From: Actinotalea endophytica
GTDB lineage: Bacteria > Actinomycetota > Actinomycetes > Actinomycetales > Cellulomonadaceae
DNA: 64,000 nt
Assembly (NCBI RefSeq): GCF_025717005.1
Contig: NZ_JAOVZU010000001.1
Span: 425,091-489,090 of the forward strand
Direction: 5' to 3'
A program made the translations under genes and the position numbers. Each line of letters begins with the position of its first letter. Within the stretch, counting starts at the first letter, position 1. The notes beneath the pieces are model-generated. The model did not search any database and was not told the origin of the DNA. It saw only the letters and a program-made list of their open reading frames with translations. This document shows positions 1 through 10,577 of this stretch, piece after piece.

Positions 1-88
1 GAGGTGCGGCACCGGCGGTCAGGGATCGTCCAGGGGGCGTCCAGCCACGGTCCAGGTCCGCGCGGCAGGCTGACCGGGGAGGTGGCCG

Positions 89-517
89 ATGCGTGTCCCA
101 CAGGTCCACCGGGCCTGGGTGTGGCCCGCGGTCCTCACCACAACCGTGGTCGTCGTCGTGTCCGGAGGCGCGATCGCCGCGGCCGAGACCGACACCGTCG
201 AGTCGTTCTGGCGCGGCCTGTGGTGGTCGGTCAGCCTGGTGACCACGGTCGGGTTCCTCGGCTCGCCGCCGCACTCGGCGGCCGGTGCCATCCTCTCCGT
301 GGTCCTCATGGTGCTCGGCTTCATGCTGCTCGCGATGGTCAGCGCGGCGCTCGCCTCGCTGTTCGTGCGTCAGGACGAGCAGCCTCGCGAGGCTGCCGAA
401 CGCGAGGTGGACCGCGCCGTGCTCGCCGCGCTCGCCGACGTCCAGGAGCGGCTCTCCGCGCTCGAGGCCCGGATCGAGGCCGCCGACCCGCCACGCCGTA
501 CGGACCCACCCTCCTGA
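89..517 (+). CDS. Two-TM ion-channel-like membrane protein (K+ channel family)
   Basis: A 142-residue membrane protein with the layout of a minimal two-helix potassium channel subunit: a first hydrophobic segment at about 12-32, a re-entrant pore loop at 40-57, a second helix at 67-92, and a charged helical tail at 95-132 that could form a coiled coil. The pore loop ends in TTVGF (52-56), resembling the K+ selectivity filter TVGYG, but Tyr is replaced by Phe and a Leu follows where Gly is expected. The start is an ATG preceded by a GAGGT ribosome binding site. Ion selectivity cannot be assigned from sequence; the family placement is fairly good, potassium transport is inferred. Confidence 0.72.
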   Translation: MRVPQVHRAWVWPAVLTTTVVVVVSGGAIAAAETDTVESFWRGLWWSVSLVTTVGFLGSPPHSAAGAILSVVLMVLGFMLLAMVSAALASLFVRQDEQPREAAEREVDRAVLAALADVQERLSALEARIEAADPPRRTDPPS

Positions 518-551
518 TGTGCCAGGCTCGTCCGGTGCACGGGATGCCGAG

Positions 552-1061
552 ATGAGCCTCGAGGTCGCCGCGATGACCGCGGCACACTGGCCGCAGGTCC
601 GCGAGATCTACGCCGCGGGCATCGCGACCGGGAACGCCACGTTCGAGTCCGAGCCGCCCACCTGGGTCGCGTTCGACTCCTCGCGGCTCCCCGGCCACCG
701 CTGGGTGGTGCTCGACGAGGGCCGGGTGCTCGGCTGGGCCGCAGCGACGCCCGTCTCGGCCCGCCCGGTCTACGCGGGTGTCGTCGAGCACTCGGTCTAC
801 GTGCACGCCGACGCACGCGGCTGCGGGGTGGGCCGCATCGCGCTCGGAGCCCTGCTGGACTCGACCGAGTGCGCCGGGATCTGGACCGTGCAGTCGGGGG
901 TCTTCCCGGAGAACACGGCCAGCCTCGCGCTGCATGCTGCGCTGGGTTTCCGGGTTGTCGGCACGCGCGAGCGGATCGGGCGGATGGGTTTCGGGCCGCT
1001 CGCCGGGCAGTGGCGCGACGTGGTGATGATCGAGCGTCGAGCCGCGGTCGACCCGGACTGA
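552..1061 (+). CDS. GNAT N-acetyltransferase, phosphinothricin acetyltransferase-like
   Basis: A 169-residue single-domain GNAT enzyme expected to transfer acetyl from acetyl-CoA to an amine. The acetyl-CoA loop RGCGVG is at 89-94 after a beta strand, and the later NTASLALHAALGF block (121-133) is typical of the Pat/Bar-like branch that acetylates phosphinothricin, methionine sulfoximine or related amino acid analogues. Its true substrate is unknown; many chromosomal members detoxify or salvage small amines. I chose the ATG at 552 because the protein then begins directly with the first GNAT strand. It lies 34 bases after the channel gene and may be co-transcribed with it. Confidence 0.8.
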   Translation: MSLEVAAMTAAHWPQVREIYAAGIATGNATFESEPPTWVAFDSSRLPGHRWVVLDEGRVLGWAAATPVSARPVYAGVVEHSVYVHADARGCGVGRIALGALLDSTECAGIWTVQSGVFPENTASLALHAALGFRVVGTRERIGRMGFGPLAGQWRDVVMIERRAAVDPD

Positions 1062-1149
1062 GCGCTCGCCTGCGCCCGGTCGCGGGTCCGCGCTGCTCGG
1101 TGCGCGCCGGTCGGCGCCGACCGTGCGTCAGCGCGGCGTCGGCGCGGCG

Positions 1150-1581
1150 TCAGCGCGAGCCGGCCAGCGCCCGGTCGACCTCGCGGGCGAGCACGGGCTC
1201 GGGCTGTGCGCCGACCACGCGGCGCACCACCTTCCCCTCGCGCAGCAGCACCAGCGTCGGGATGCTCCTGGCGTCGAACCGGGCCGCGGTGCGTGGGCTG
1301 TGGTCCACGTCGACCTTCACCACCTTGACCTGGCCGGCGTAGCGGGTCGCGAGCCGGACGAGGACCGGCGCCACCGCGCGGCACGGTGCGCACCACGTCG
1401 CCCACAGGTCCAGCAGCACGAGCTGTCGGGTGTCGAGGGCGGCGTCGAGGTTCTCGTCGGAGGCCGGCACGACCCACGGGAGCGCCGCCTTGCAGGACGC
1501 GCAGCGGGGCGTGCCCTTCGCCGCGACCGGGACCCGGTTCTTGGTGCCGCACGCCGGGCACGCGCTGACCTGACCTGCCAT
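1150..1581 (-). CDS. Thioredoxin with N-terminal zinc ribbon (Trx2/TrxC type)
   Basis: A 143-residue cytoplasmic thiol-disulfide reductant. The N-terminus carries two CxxC pairs (C8/C11 and C27/C30), as in thioredoxin 2, where they bind zinc; the thioredoxin fold follows with the redox motif WCAPC at 63-67 and the cis-proline in SIPT (P108). WCAPC rather than WCGPC is common in this branch. The chosen ATG begins MAGQV and puts the first zinc ligands at residue 8; the frame stays open further upstream but that extension is arginine-rich and looks non-coding. The gene is convergent with the acetyltransferase gene. Confidence 0.88.
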   Translation of the reverse strand: MAGQVSACPACGTKNRVPVAAKGTPRCASCKAALPWVVPASDENLDAALDTRQLVLLDLWATWCAPCRAVAPVLVRLATRYAGQVKVVKVDVDHSPRTAARFDARSIPTLVLLREGKVVRRVVGAQPEPVLAREVDRALAGSR

Positions 1582-1853
1582 GTCGTCGATGATGGCACCC
1601 GCGCGGGGCGCCTCGCTCAGGTGCCGGCCGGGCGGGATCCGAACTGCTCGACCGTGTCGCGGTCCCACTCGAACCCGGGGATCGCGACGTCGGCGGAGGC
1701 GCCGATCGACGGGCGCCCGAACGCGCGCGAACCGGCTCATACCGGACGTCCAGGAACCGTTCGGCCGACGTCCAGCCGGAGTGCCTAACGTGGAAGACGA
1801 AGCGGGGCCACCAGGCCCAGGTCGTGTGGCCCCTCGCCGGACGGAGGCCACCC

Positions 1854-2969
1854 ATGGCAGTCATGACACTCCCAGCACCGGTCGCCACGGTCGCACCGGT
1901 CGCCTACCCCCGACGGCCGCTGTGGCAACGGCTGTCCTGGCTCGGCGTGCTCGCGGCGGGCATCGTCGCGTACGTCGTGGTGCTGCGGGTGATGATCGAC
2001 ACCCAGAACGTGTCGTACTTCCCCTCGCTGCTCCTGATCGGCTCGATCACCGTGCCGGTCACGGTTCTGGTGTTCGCCGCCACCGGCGGTCGGCGCGAGG
2101 TGATCCCGAACACGGGCCTGCTCGTGTTCACCGCCGTCGTCGGCGGGCTGATCGGCATCCTCGCCGCCGGCGTGGTCGAGTACGACACGCTGGCCGGCCT
2201 GGCCGTGATCCCGATGCTCGCGGTCGGGCTGATCGAGGAGACCGCGAAGCTCCTGGTGCCCTTCGCGATCTTCCTGTTCGCGCGTCGACGCGATCCACGC
2301 GAGGGCATCCTGATCGGTATCGCCACCGGCATGGGATTCGCGACGCTCGAGACCATGGGCTACGGCTTCCAGGTGCTCCTCGCGGCACACAGCATCACTG
2401 CGGTCGACACGACGTTGCTGGTCCGCGCGGTCACGGCACCCGCCGGGCACATCGCCTGGACCGGCATGACCGTGGCGATGCTCTGGCGGATCCGCACAGC
2501 TCAGCACCGCGGTCGCGCGGTCGCCGCATTCGTCGCCACCTTCGCGGTCGCCGTCGCGCTGCACGCGGCCTGGGACTCGGTGACGTCGATCGCGATGGGC
2601 ATCGTGGTCGCCGCGACCGGGCTGGTCGGGCTGCTGGTGCTGCTGCACCTGGCACACCGGGTCCCCGGACCGATGCGCCTCCCGTGGCGCCGTTCCGCGG
2701 CCGAGCCCGAGCCGCCGTCGACCGAGCCGGGCATGCCGCAGCCGGCGATCCAGCAGTACGGGACGCCGCAGCCGGCCGTGATCCAGCAGTTCGGCACGCA
2801 GCAGTACGGCGCCCAGCAGTACGGCGTGCCGCAGTACGGGATCCCGGAGGTGGGCACCCGGCAAGCGGTCCCGCAGCACGGGCAGCCGGCCCCGCCCGCC
2901 TGGCCGGTCGACGACCTGCAGCACGATGGCGGCGAGCGCGCCGGCACCCTCGCGGACACCCCCCGCTAG
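1854..2969 (+). CDS. PrsW-type intramembrane metalloprotease
   Basis: A 371-residue polytopic membrane protein of the PrsW family (glutamic-type intramembrane proteases in the Abi/CPBP superfamily), which in Bacillus cleaves an anti-sigma factor. The motifs are in order: IEETAK with E128/E129 and K132, a conserved Glu in the FATLET segment (E166), His in AGHIAW (H199), and His in ALHAAWD (H237), all inside predicted helices. After the catalytic core comes a soluble tail rich in Gln, Tyr, Pro and Gly (about 295-345) built from short QQYG-like repeats. The start ATG has a GGAGG site six bases upstream. The substrate is unknown; the ECF/anti-sigma pair 15 kb away is only a speculative candidate. 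Confidence 0.85.
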   Translation: MAVMTLPAPVATVAPVAYPRRPLWQRLSWLGVLAAGIVAYVVVLRVMIDTQNVSYFPSLLLIGSITVPVTVLVFAATGGRREVIPNTGLLVFTAVVGGLIGILAAGVVEYDTLAGLAVIPMLAVGLIEETAKLLVPFAIFLFARRRDPREGILIGIATGMGFATLETMGYGFQVLLAAHSITAVDTTLLVRAVTAPAGHIAWTGMTVAMLWRIRTAQHRGRAVAAFVATFAVAVALHAAWDSVTSIAMGIVVAATGLVGLLVLLHLAHRVPGPMRLPWRRSAAEPEPPSTEPGMPQPAIQQYGTPQPAVIQQFGTQQYGAQQYGVPQYGIPEVGTRQAVPQHGQPAPPAWPVDDLQHDGGERAGTLADTPR

Positions 2970-3059
2970 CTCACAGCGTCCTCCCAGGCGCATCGAGCAT
3001 CCTCACTCCTGGCCCCGCGGATCGTCGCGGGGCCAGGGCGCGATCGAGGAGGGGCACGC

Positions 3060-4136
3060 GTGGCCAGGACGACGACCAAGGCGGAGCTGCGGGCGCGCAG
3101 CAAGTCCGAGCTGCGGGGCCTGCCGAAGAAGCAGCGGAAGGTCGTCGCCCGTGAGGTCGCACGCGAGCAGCGGCTCGCGGCCGAGCGGCACGCACGCAGG
3201 GTCAAGGTCGCCCGCAGGGCGATCGCCGGGGTGGCTGCCGCAGGCGTCGTCGTCGTGGCCGTGATGGGTGGACGCGCGTGGGTCGCCGGGCGCAACCGGG
3301 GCCCGGAGAACATGCTCTCCGACGGTGTCCTGGTGGGCGGCGACGGGACCTCCCCCTACACGATCCCCACTGCCGCGCTCGCGCAGGGCGCCGAGCCGGT
3401 GGCCTCGATCCAGAACCGCGAGTACGGCGTGCTCGACACCACGCTGTACGTCGACTACACGGACCCGGATGCGGGGACGCTGTGGAGCACGATCAGCAGC
3501 GAGGGCTCGCTCTCCCAGAACGTCCTCGGTGGCACGGCCACGATCGAGATCCACCCGATCGCGCCGGACGGGTCGGCGTCCGCCGTGGCCGCAGCGGCCG
3601 CGATCGGGTGCGTGGCCGAGCTCGCACCGGACCAGGCGCTCGCCGCGAACGACGCGCTGCTCACGGGTGGCACCGAGTGGACCACCGAGACGCTGGTGAG
3701 TGCCTTCGCCTCGGCCGGCATCGACGACGCGGGTGTGGCCGGCTGCATCCAGCACGGCAGGTTCACCGGTTGGGTCACCGACGCGACCGCGCGCGCCGAG
3801 GCGTCCGTGCCGTACGACGTCGGCAGTGTCTCCGGCACGACGCTGCTGCTCGCCGGCACCGCATACGACGGCGCCCCGGACGACACGAGCGCCTACGGCG
3901 ACGCCCTCGCCGCGGCATGGCAGGTCATCGACGCGGCCTCGCAGTCCTCGACCACCGACAGCAGCACGACGACGGACGGGACCGCGACCGACGGGGCCAC
4001 GGACACCGGCACGGCGACGGACGGGACGACCACGGACACCGGCACCGCGACGGACGGCACCGCGACGGACGGCACGACCACCGACGGCACCACCGCGACC
4101 GACGGCCCGACCGACACCGCCACCTCGGGCGGCTGA
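3060..4136 (+). CDS. Membrane-anchored DsbA-like protein lacking the CxxC motif
   Basis: A 358-residue protein with a basic cytoplasmic N-terminus, one membrane helix (about 53-72), an extracytoplasmic domain and a Thr/Asp/Gly/Ala repeat tail from about 305 to the end. The domain resembles actinobacterial DsbA-type thioredoxin proteins (strand, helix, long insertion, C-terminal GTTLLLAG strand), but where CxxC should be, near residue 134, it reads DYTDPDAGTLW. The two cysteines seen lie elsewhere (IGC and AGC). It is probably not an oxidoreductase; a binding or chaperone role is possible. It starts at GTG behind a GAGGAGGGG site and ends three bases before the convergent SDR gene. Confidence 0.68.
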   Translation: MARTTTKAELRARSKSELRGLPKKQRKVVAREVAREQRLAAERHARRVKVARRAIAGVAAAGVVVVAVMGGRAWVAGRNRGPENMLSDGVLVGGDGTSPYTIPTAALAQGAEPVASIQNREYGVLDTTLYVDYTDPDAGTLWSTISSEGSLSQNVLGGTATIEIHPIAPDGSASAVAAAAAIGCVAELAPDQALAANDALLTGGTEWTTETLVSAFASAGIDDAGVAGCIQHGRFTGWVTDATARAEASVPYDVGSVSGTTLLLAGTAYDGAPDDTSAYGDALAAAWQVIDAASQSSTTDSSTTTDGTATDGATDTGTATDGTTTDTGTATDGTATDGTTTDGTTATDGPTDTATSGG

Positions 4137-4139
4137 GCG

Positions 4140-4904
4140 CTACTGCGCGGTCCAGCCGCCGTCCACCGGCAGCACGGTCCCGGTGACCATGCCCGCGGAC
4201 GGTGACGCGAGGTAGAGCACGGCCGCCGCGATGTCCGCTGTCGAGGCGAACCGGCCGGTCGGGATGCGCGCCAGCACGTCGGCGGCGACCTCCGGGTCGT
4301 CCAGACGCTCGGCGGTGCCAGGTGTGTAGGCGTAGGTCGGAGCGACCACGTTGACCGTCACGCCGTGCGGCGCCCACTCGAGTGCAAGCACCTTGGTGAG
4401 CAGGTCGACCCCGCCCTTGCTCGCCGAGTAGACCGCGTGCCGGCGGATCCCCACCAGACCGGCCTGCGAGCCGAGGTTCACGATCCGCCCGTAGCCCCGC
4501 TCGACCATGCCCCGCGCCACCGCCTGCGTGACGAAGAAGAGGCCCTTGAGGTTGACGTCCATGATCTGGTCCCAGTCGGCCTCGGTCACCTCGAGCGCAT
4601 CGTGGTTGAAGCCGAGCCCGGCGTTGTTGACCAGCACGTCGATCCGGCCCAGCTCGGACAGCGCCGCACCCACCGCGGCGTCGATCGACTCCCGGTCGGT
4701 GACGTCGAGGTCCACCGCGATCGCCTGGCCGCCGCCCGCCGCGATCTCGTCGACGAGGTCCGCGACGTCCTCGACCCGGCGCGCCGCGGCGACCACGGTC
4801 GCACCCGCTGCCGCGAACGCCAGCGCCAGGTCGTGACCGATCCCACGTGAGGCGCCGGTGACGAGGACGACCTGGTCTGCCACGGACAGCTGCACCGGCT
4901 CCAT
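4140..4904 (-). CDS. SDR-family NAD(P)-dependent oxidoreductase
   Basis: A 254-residue classical short-chain dehydrogenase. The cofactor motif TGASRGIG is at 16-23, NNAG at 93-96, and the catalytic Ser-Tyr-Lys set at S146, Y159 and K163 (YSASK). The C-terminus ends in the usual glycine-rich strand and VDGGW. Length and motifs match the FabG/gluconate-5-dehydrogenase-like branch, which reduces a ketone or oxidises a secondary alcohol; the substrate cannot be told. It stands alone on the minus strand, so its context gives no pathway. Confidence 0.88.
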   Translation of the reverse strand: MEPVQLSVADQVVLVTGASRGIGHDLALAFAAAGATVVAAARRVEDVADLVDEIAAGGGQAIAVDLDVTDRESIDAAVGAALSELGRIDVLVNNAGLGFNHDALEVTEADWDQIMDVNLKGLFFVTQAVARGMVERGYGRIVNLGSQAGLVGIRRHAVYSASKGGVDLLTKVLALEWAPHGVTVNVVAPTYAYTPGTAERLDDPEVAADVLARIPTGRFASTADIAAAVLYLASPSAGMVTGTVLPVDGGWTAQ

Positions 4905-5015
4905 GCCGTCAGCCTAGAAGCGGCCCGGAACCGGTGTCCCTCGAACCGGGGCCTGTGCCACGGTAGGCATCGACGGGCACCGACGCCCCCAGGTCCTCGC
5001 CCGACGGAGGTCGAG

Positions 5016-5965
<950 letters not shown>

Positions 5966-5969
<4 letters not shown>

Positions 5970-7654
5970 CGACGGCCGCGGTGCCGGCGCGGACCCCGAC
6001 CACCGGGCACCGGCCGGGGGGTGCGTCGTTGCTCGGCCGCCAGGTCGCGCACGAGCTCACCGCGCTGCGGCGGTCGCCGATCACGCTCATCCTCAGCGTC
6101 GGCTTCCCGCTGCTGTTCTTCGTGCTGCTGGCCTCGATGGTCGGCAACGAGACGCTCGACGCGCGCAACGGGGTCCGCCTCGCACAGTTCCTCGCCCCAG
6201 GGCTCGCCTCGTTCGGCGTCGTGATGGCGACGTTCTCGTTCCTGGCGGTCGGGTTCGCCGAGGCGCGCGCGTCCGGTGCGCTCAAGCGGCAGGCCGCCAC
6301 GCCGCTGCCCGGCTGGGTCGCGATCGGTGGACGGATCGGTGCCGCGATGGTGCTCGGCCTGATCGCGACGACGCTGGTGCTCGGGGTCGGGGCCGCCGGG
6401 TACGGCGTGCAGCTGTTCTGGCGGACGATCCCCGCGGTGCTCGTGACCCTGGTGCTCGGCTCGCTGTGCTTCGCCGCCCTCGGCCTGGCCCTCGCGGCCC
6501 TGCTCGGCTCGCCGCAGACGACCGTCGCGGTCGCGAACGGGCTGGTCATCCCGCTGTCCTTCATCTCCGACGTGTTCATGATCGGGACGACCCTGCCGGA
6601 GTGGATGGACAAGCTGGGCTGGTTCTTCCCGCTCAAGCACATGGCTGTGCTGTTCGCGGACGCGCTGGACCCGTACGGCTCGGGTTCGGGGTTCCAGCTC
6701 GACCACCTGCTCGCGCTCGCCGCCTGGGGGCTGGCCGGTGCCGCGGTCGCGACCTGGGCGCTGCGGCGGGACACCGACACCGTGCGGGTCTCCGCCACCG
6801 GGCGTCGCCACCCGCGCGACCTGGTGGCCCGGACCGGGCGGCCGTCCGCGCTCGCCCTCCTGCTCGGTGAGCTCGGGCACACCACCACGATGTTGCGCCG
6901 TGACGCGTCCTCGGTCTTCTTCGCGGTGATCTTCCCGGTGCTGCTCGCCCTCGTGATCCCGGCCGCGAACGGCGGCGGGTCGGCGACCATGGACGACGGG
7001 CGGACCCTCGGCAGCCTGTTCGCCGCGACCATGGCCGCCTACGGCGCCGCCGTGACGGCGTACGTCAACGTGCCCACCGACCTGGTCGAGGGCCGTGAGC
7101 GCGGCGTGCTCAAACGCCTGCACGGCACGCCGCTGCCGTCCTGGGCGCTGCTCGCCGGTCGGGTGGCCGGGGCCGTGGTGGTCGCGCTGCTCACCTTCGT
7201 CGCGGTGTTCGTGGTGGCCGGGGTCGCGTTCGGTGTGGGTGTGCCGCCCGCGTGGCTCACGTCCCTCGGGGTGCTCGCTCTGGGGTCCGCGTGCCTCGCG
7301 GTGCTGGGCGTCGCTGTGACGTCGTTCGCGCGGACCGCGCAGGCCGGGGTCGGCCTCACGCTCGGGACCCTGCTCCCGCTGGCCTTCATCTCCGACATCT
7401 TCGTGATCGGGGTGACGTTCCCGCCCGTGCTCGACGCGATCGCCGGGTTCTTCCCGCTGCGCCCCTTCGTCCGGGCCGTCGTGGGGGCGACCAGTGACAC
7501 CGGCGACGTGAACGTCGCGAACCTCCTTGCGCTGCTCGCCTGGCTCGTGGCCGGCCTCGTGGTGGTCCGGCTGCGCTTCTCCTGGGAGCCGCGCGGCGCG
7601 ATCGGCGGCCGGTCCGCCGCCCCGCGCGGGCGTCGCGCGCCTGCGGCATCATGA
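5966..7654 (+). CDS. ABC-2 type permease with internally duplicated membrane domain
   Basis: A 562-residue membrane protein made of two ABC-2 permease halves in tandem (about 20-270 and 295-545). Each half repeats the same landmarks: a cytoplasmic segment followed by LKRQAATPLPGW in the first and LKRLHGTPLPSW in the second, and a later ISDVFMIG / ISDIFVIG segment. One polypeptide therefore supplies what is normally a permease dimer. It is translationally coupled to the upstream ATPase. The exported substrate is unknown. Confidence 0.87.
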
Positions 7655-7658
7655 CCGG

Positions 7659-8156
7659 GTGAGCACGACCTCCGAGCCCGACGGCGTCAACCGCGGGGAG
7701 GTGCGCACCGCGCGGCTGTTCGTCGCGGTGCAGTTCGTGCTCATCGGGCTGGTCGTGCTGCTGCCGGGCTCCGGCGCCTGGCCCGTGCCCGCGTGGCTGC
7801 GCGGGCTGTCCGTCGCCGGGATGGTCACCGGTGTCGCGATCATGCTGCTCGGCGGGACCGCGCTCGGACGAGGCCTCACGGCGGTGCCGCTGCCGAACCG
7901 GCACGCGGCGCTGCGCACCGGGGGGCTCTACCGGATCGTCCGGCACCCGATCTACACCGGCCTGCTGCTCACGGTCGGCGCCTACGCGGTGGCCCGCGGA
8001 GCGTGGTGGCCGGCACTGGCGTTCGTGGCGCTCGTCGTGCTCATCACCGTCAAGGCGCGCTGGGAGGAGGAGCGCCTCGCCAGGCGCTTCGCCGGTTACC
8101 CCGCCTACGCCGCGCGTACCCCCCGGTTCGTGCCGGGCCTGCGCCCGCGGCGCTGA
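7659..8156 (+). CDS. Isoprenylcysteine methyltransferase (ICMT)-family membrane protein
   Basis: A 165-residue protein with about four membrane helices and the conserved C-terminal core of the ICMT/PEMT-like methyltransferases: RHPIYTGLLL and the later ARWEEERL segment, which bind S-adenosylmethionine in the family. Bacterial members methylate lipids or small molecules rather than prenylated proteins; the acceptor is unknown. GTG at 7659 lies five bases after the permease stop, suggesting co-transcription with the ABC exporter. Confidence 0.78.
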   Translation: MSTTSEPDGVNRGEVRTARLFVAVQFVLIGLVVLLPGSGAWPVPAWLRGLSVAGMVTGVAIMLLGGTALGRGLTAVPLPNRHAALRTGGLYRIVRHPIYTGLLLTVGAYAVARGAWWPALAFVALVVLITVKARWEEERLARRFAGYPAYAARTPRFVPGLRPRR

Positions 8157-8211
8157 CGAGCGGACGCCCCGAGCCTCTGGCGGTGCCGGGAGTGGTCCGC
8201 CGGCCCGTCGC

Positions 8212-10425
8212 TCAGTCCTCGACCGGCTCGGCAGCCGCCTCGGCGGGAACCTCGGCCCGGTCCAGCCACTGCGCGAGCTCGACCGCGGGCAGCGGTCGGG
8301 ACATCCAGTACCCCTGGGCGGTGTCGCAGCCGAGCCGGAACAGCTCGTCGTAGGCGCGGCCGTCCTCCACGCCCTCCGCGACCATGTGCAGCCCGAGGCT
8401 GTGCGCGAGCGTCACGGTCGAGCCGACCAACGCCGCGGCGCGAGGGTCGTCGGACATCGGGAACACGAAGGACCGGTCGAGCTTCAGCTCGTCGATCGGC
8501 AGGTCGCGCAGGTAGGACAGCGACGAGTAGCCGGTCCCGAAGTCGTCCACCGAGATCCGCACCCCGTGGTCGCGCAGTGCGGTGAGTACCGTCCGGGCCC
8601 GTGCCCGGTCGGTCATCAGGAACTCCTCGGTGATCTCCAGGCCGAGTGCGTGCGGGGGCAGTGCGCGCTCGGCCAGCATCGCCGCGATCTCGCCGGGCAG
8701 CTCGGAGTCCGTGAGGCTGCTGGCCGACAGGTTCACCGCGACCGACAGCGTGCGGCCCTCGGCCCGCCAGTCCACCGCCTGGTCCAGCGCGATCCCGAGC
8801 ACGACGCGCGTCATCGCCCGCATCAGGCCGGCCTCCTCGACCCGCGGCAGGAACGCGTCCGGGTAGAGCAGGCCGTGCTCGGGGTGCTGCCAGCGCACCA
8901 GGGCCTCGACACCGGAGACCTGGCCGGTGACCAGGTCGATCTTCGGCTGGTAGTGCAGCACGAGCTGGTCGTCCTCGAGCGCCGCGCGGAACTCCTCGGA
9001 CAGCCGGAGGCGGTCGACGCCACGGTTCTCCCCGGCGTGCGCGACCCGGTCGCCGGCACCCTTCGCCCGGTACATCGCGATGTCGGCCTTGCGCAGCAGG
9101 GTCGACAGGTCCGCCCCGTCGTCGGGGTAGAGGGCCACGCCGATGCTCACCGCGGAGTGCACGGTCATCTCGTCCAGCACGAACGGATCCTCGAGCGCCG
9201 CGACGAGGGCGGCCGCGACCCGGGCCGCCTCCTCCCGTCCCGCGTCCTCGAGCAGCGCCGCGAACTCGTCCCCGCCCAGGCGTGCGAGCAGGTCGCCGCT
9301 GCGCAGCCGGTCGCGCAGCCGACCTGCCACCTCGGCCAGCAAGGTGTCGCCCGCGTGGTGGCCGAGCGAGTCGTTGACCTCCTTGAAGCGGTCCAGGTCG
9401 AGCAGCAGGAGCGCGTGCCGCTCGCCGTCTGCCAACCGGAGCGGAGCGAGGCGCTGCAGGGCACGACGGTTCGGCAGCCCGGTGAGCTCGTCGGTGGTCG
9501 CCTGCCCGGTGACGCGGTGCAGCATCACGATCATCCGGGCCGACACCAGCGCGACGAGGCCCATGTACATCGCCACCGCGACCGGCAGCGGGAAGGTCTG
9601 CCCGAGGAGTGCCTGGCTCGCGATCGTGCCCGGGCCCAGCACGAGCGCCCCGGTGAGGGCGACGACCTGGATCCAGTGCGGCCGCTCCCGGCGGGGCGGG
9701 GTCGGCTCGGTGAGTCCGCGCATGTCCGGGTGCAGTGCGATCGTGCCGGCCAGCACCAAGGACACGATCCAGTGCGCCCCGGTCGTCGTCGGCCGGTTGT
9801 CGAGCGCGGCGAGGCCGGTCGCGTGCGCGACGCTCTGCAGGGTGATGATGCTCCCGATCAGGATCGTCACGCCTCGGGCTGCGACGCGTCCACGCCCCGC
9901 GGTGTAGCTGAGCCGGTAGAACACCCCGAACAGCAGCGCGAAGCCGAACGGCCGGAGCGCGTCGAACCAGCGGTCCGCGCCGGCCTCGGCCCGCCACGCC
10001 GGCAGCGCGACGAAGATCCACATCATCATCGACGCGGCGAGCGTGACGATCGCGGCGTCGAGCGTCGGCAGCACGTGGTCGGGCGTGTGCCGCTGGGAGA
10101 AGCCGAGCAGACCGGCGCAGAGCAGCGCGATCGCGGTGAGGTCGAGCACGCCCGACGCCCAGGTGGCGGCCGCCGCGTCGGCCGGCAGCAGCGCCCGCGC
10201 GCCGCCGCTCAGCACCCAGCACAGCAGGCCGCCCGCGAGCGAGTGCCAGACCCACGGCGAGACCGGCCGGTGCAGCAGCGGGCCGGCCACGAGCGCGCCC
10301 ACGCTGAGCAGGCCGCCGGTCAGCCACGCGACGTCGGCGACGACCGTCCCGGGGAGCGCGACGGCGACCGCGGTCAGCGCAACGCCGATCGCGAGGAACC
10401 CGGCCCACGACCAGCGAACGATCAC
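8212..10425 (-). CDS. Membrane GGDEF-EAL protein (c-di-GMP cyclase/phosphodiesterase)
   Basis: A 737-residue cyclic-di-GMP enzyme. Residues 1-300 form a polytopic membrane sensor. The GGDEF domain (about 305-460) has an intact GGDEF at 384-388 and an inhibitory-site motif RSGD (375-378) five residues before it. The EAL domain (about 475-725) has EALVRW at 507-512, NLSASSL, and the DDFGTGYSSL metal loop. Both activities are possible by motif; which dominates cannot be told. The start is taken as GTG at 10425. It is paralogous over its full length to the protein at 15137-17341. Confidence 0.9.
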   Translation of the reverse strand: MIVRWSWAGFLAIGVALTAVAVALPGTVVADVAWLTGGLLSVGALVAGPLLHRPVSPWVWHSLAGGLLCWVLSGGARALLPADAAAATWASGVLDLTAIALLCAGLLGFSQRHTPDHVLPTLDAAIVTLAASMMMWIFVALPAWRAEAGADRWFDALRPFGFALLFGVFYRLSYTAGRGRVAARGVTILIGSIITLQSVAHATGLAALDNRPTTTGAHWIVSLVLAGTIALHPDMRGLTEPTPPRRERPHWIQVVALTGALVLGPGTIASQALLGQTFPLPVAVAMYMGLVALVSARMIVMLHRVTGQATTDELTGLPNRRALQRLAPLRLADGERHALLLLDLDRFKEVNDSLGHHAGDTLLAEVAGRLRDRLRSGDLLARLGGDEFAALLEDAGREEAARVAAALVAALEDPFVLDEMTVHSAVSIGVALYPDDGADLSTLLRKADIAMYRAKGAGDRVAHAGENRGVDRLRLSEEFRAALEDDQLVLHYQPKIDLVTGQVSGVEALVRWQHPEHGLLYPDAFLPRVEEAGLMRAMTRVVLGIALDQAVDWRAEGRTLSVAVNLSASSLTDSELPGEIAAMLAERALPPHALGLEITEEFLMTDRARARTVLTALRDHGVRISVDDFGTGYSSLSYLRDLPIDELKLDRSFVFPMSDDPRAAALVGSTVTLAHSLGLHMVAEGVEDGRAYDELFRLGCDTAQGYWMSRPLPAVELAQWLDRAEVPAEAAAEPVED

Positions 10426-10577
10426 GGCTGCTCATCGACCGCCGGACGGGGCCGGTAAATGATCGAGGACGTGACTCGTGCCACGGTTCGAGGGCCGGAC
10501 GCACGGCGCACCGCCCTGCGGCCGGCGGGGCGCGGCGCTAGCCTCCGGACGGACCGTTCGGCACGAGGAGGACCCCG

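Noticed and set aside
1617-1740. A minus-strand frame ending ...FEWDRDTVEQFGSRPAGT before the thioredoxin gene start.
   Set aside because: It reads like a plausible C-terminus but has no ATG or GTG start after the in-frame stop upstream, so at most it is a fragment of 37 residues.
797-1888. A long minus-strand open frame covering the acetyltransferase, thioredoxin and protease starts.
   Set aside because: It is antisense to better-supported genes and has only Arg/Pro/Ala-rich residues, a shadow of GC-rich coding DNA.
10441-10577. Promoter or regulatory site between the GGDEF-EAL and MHS genes.
   Set aside because: I found no inverted repeat or good -35/-10 pair that stood out from background.
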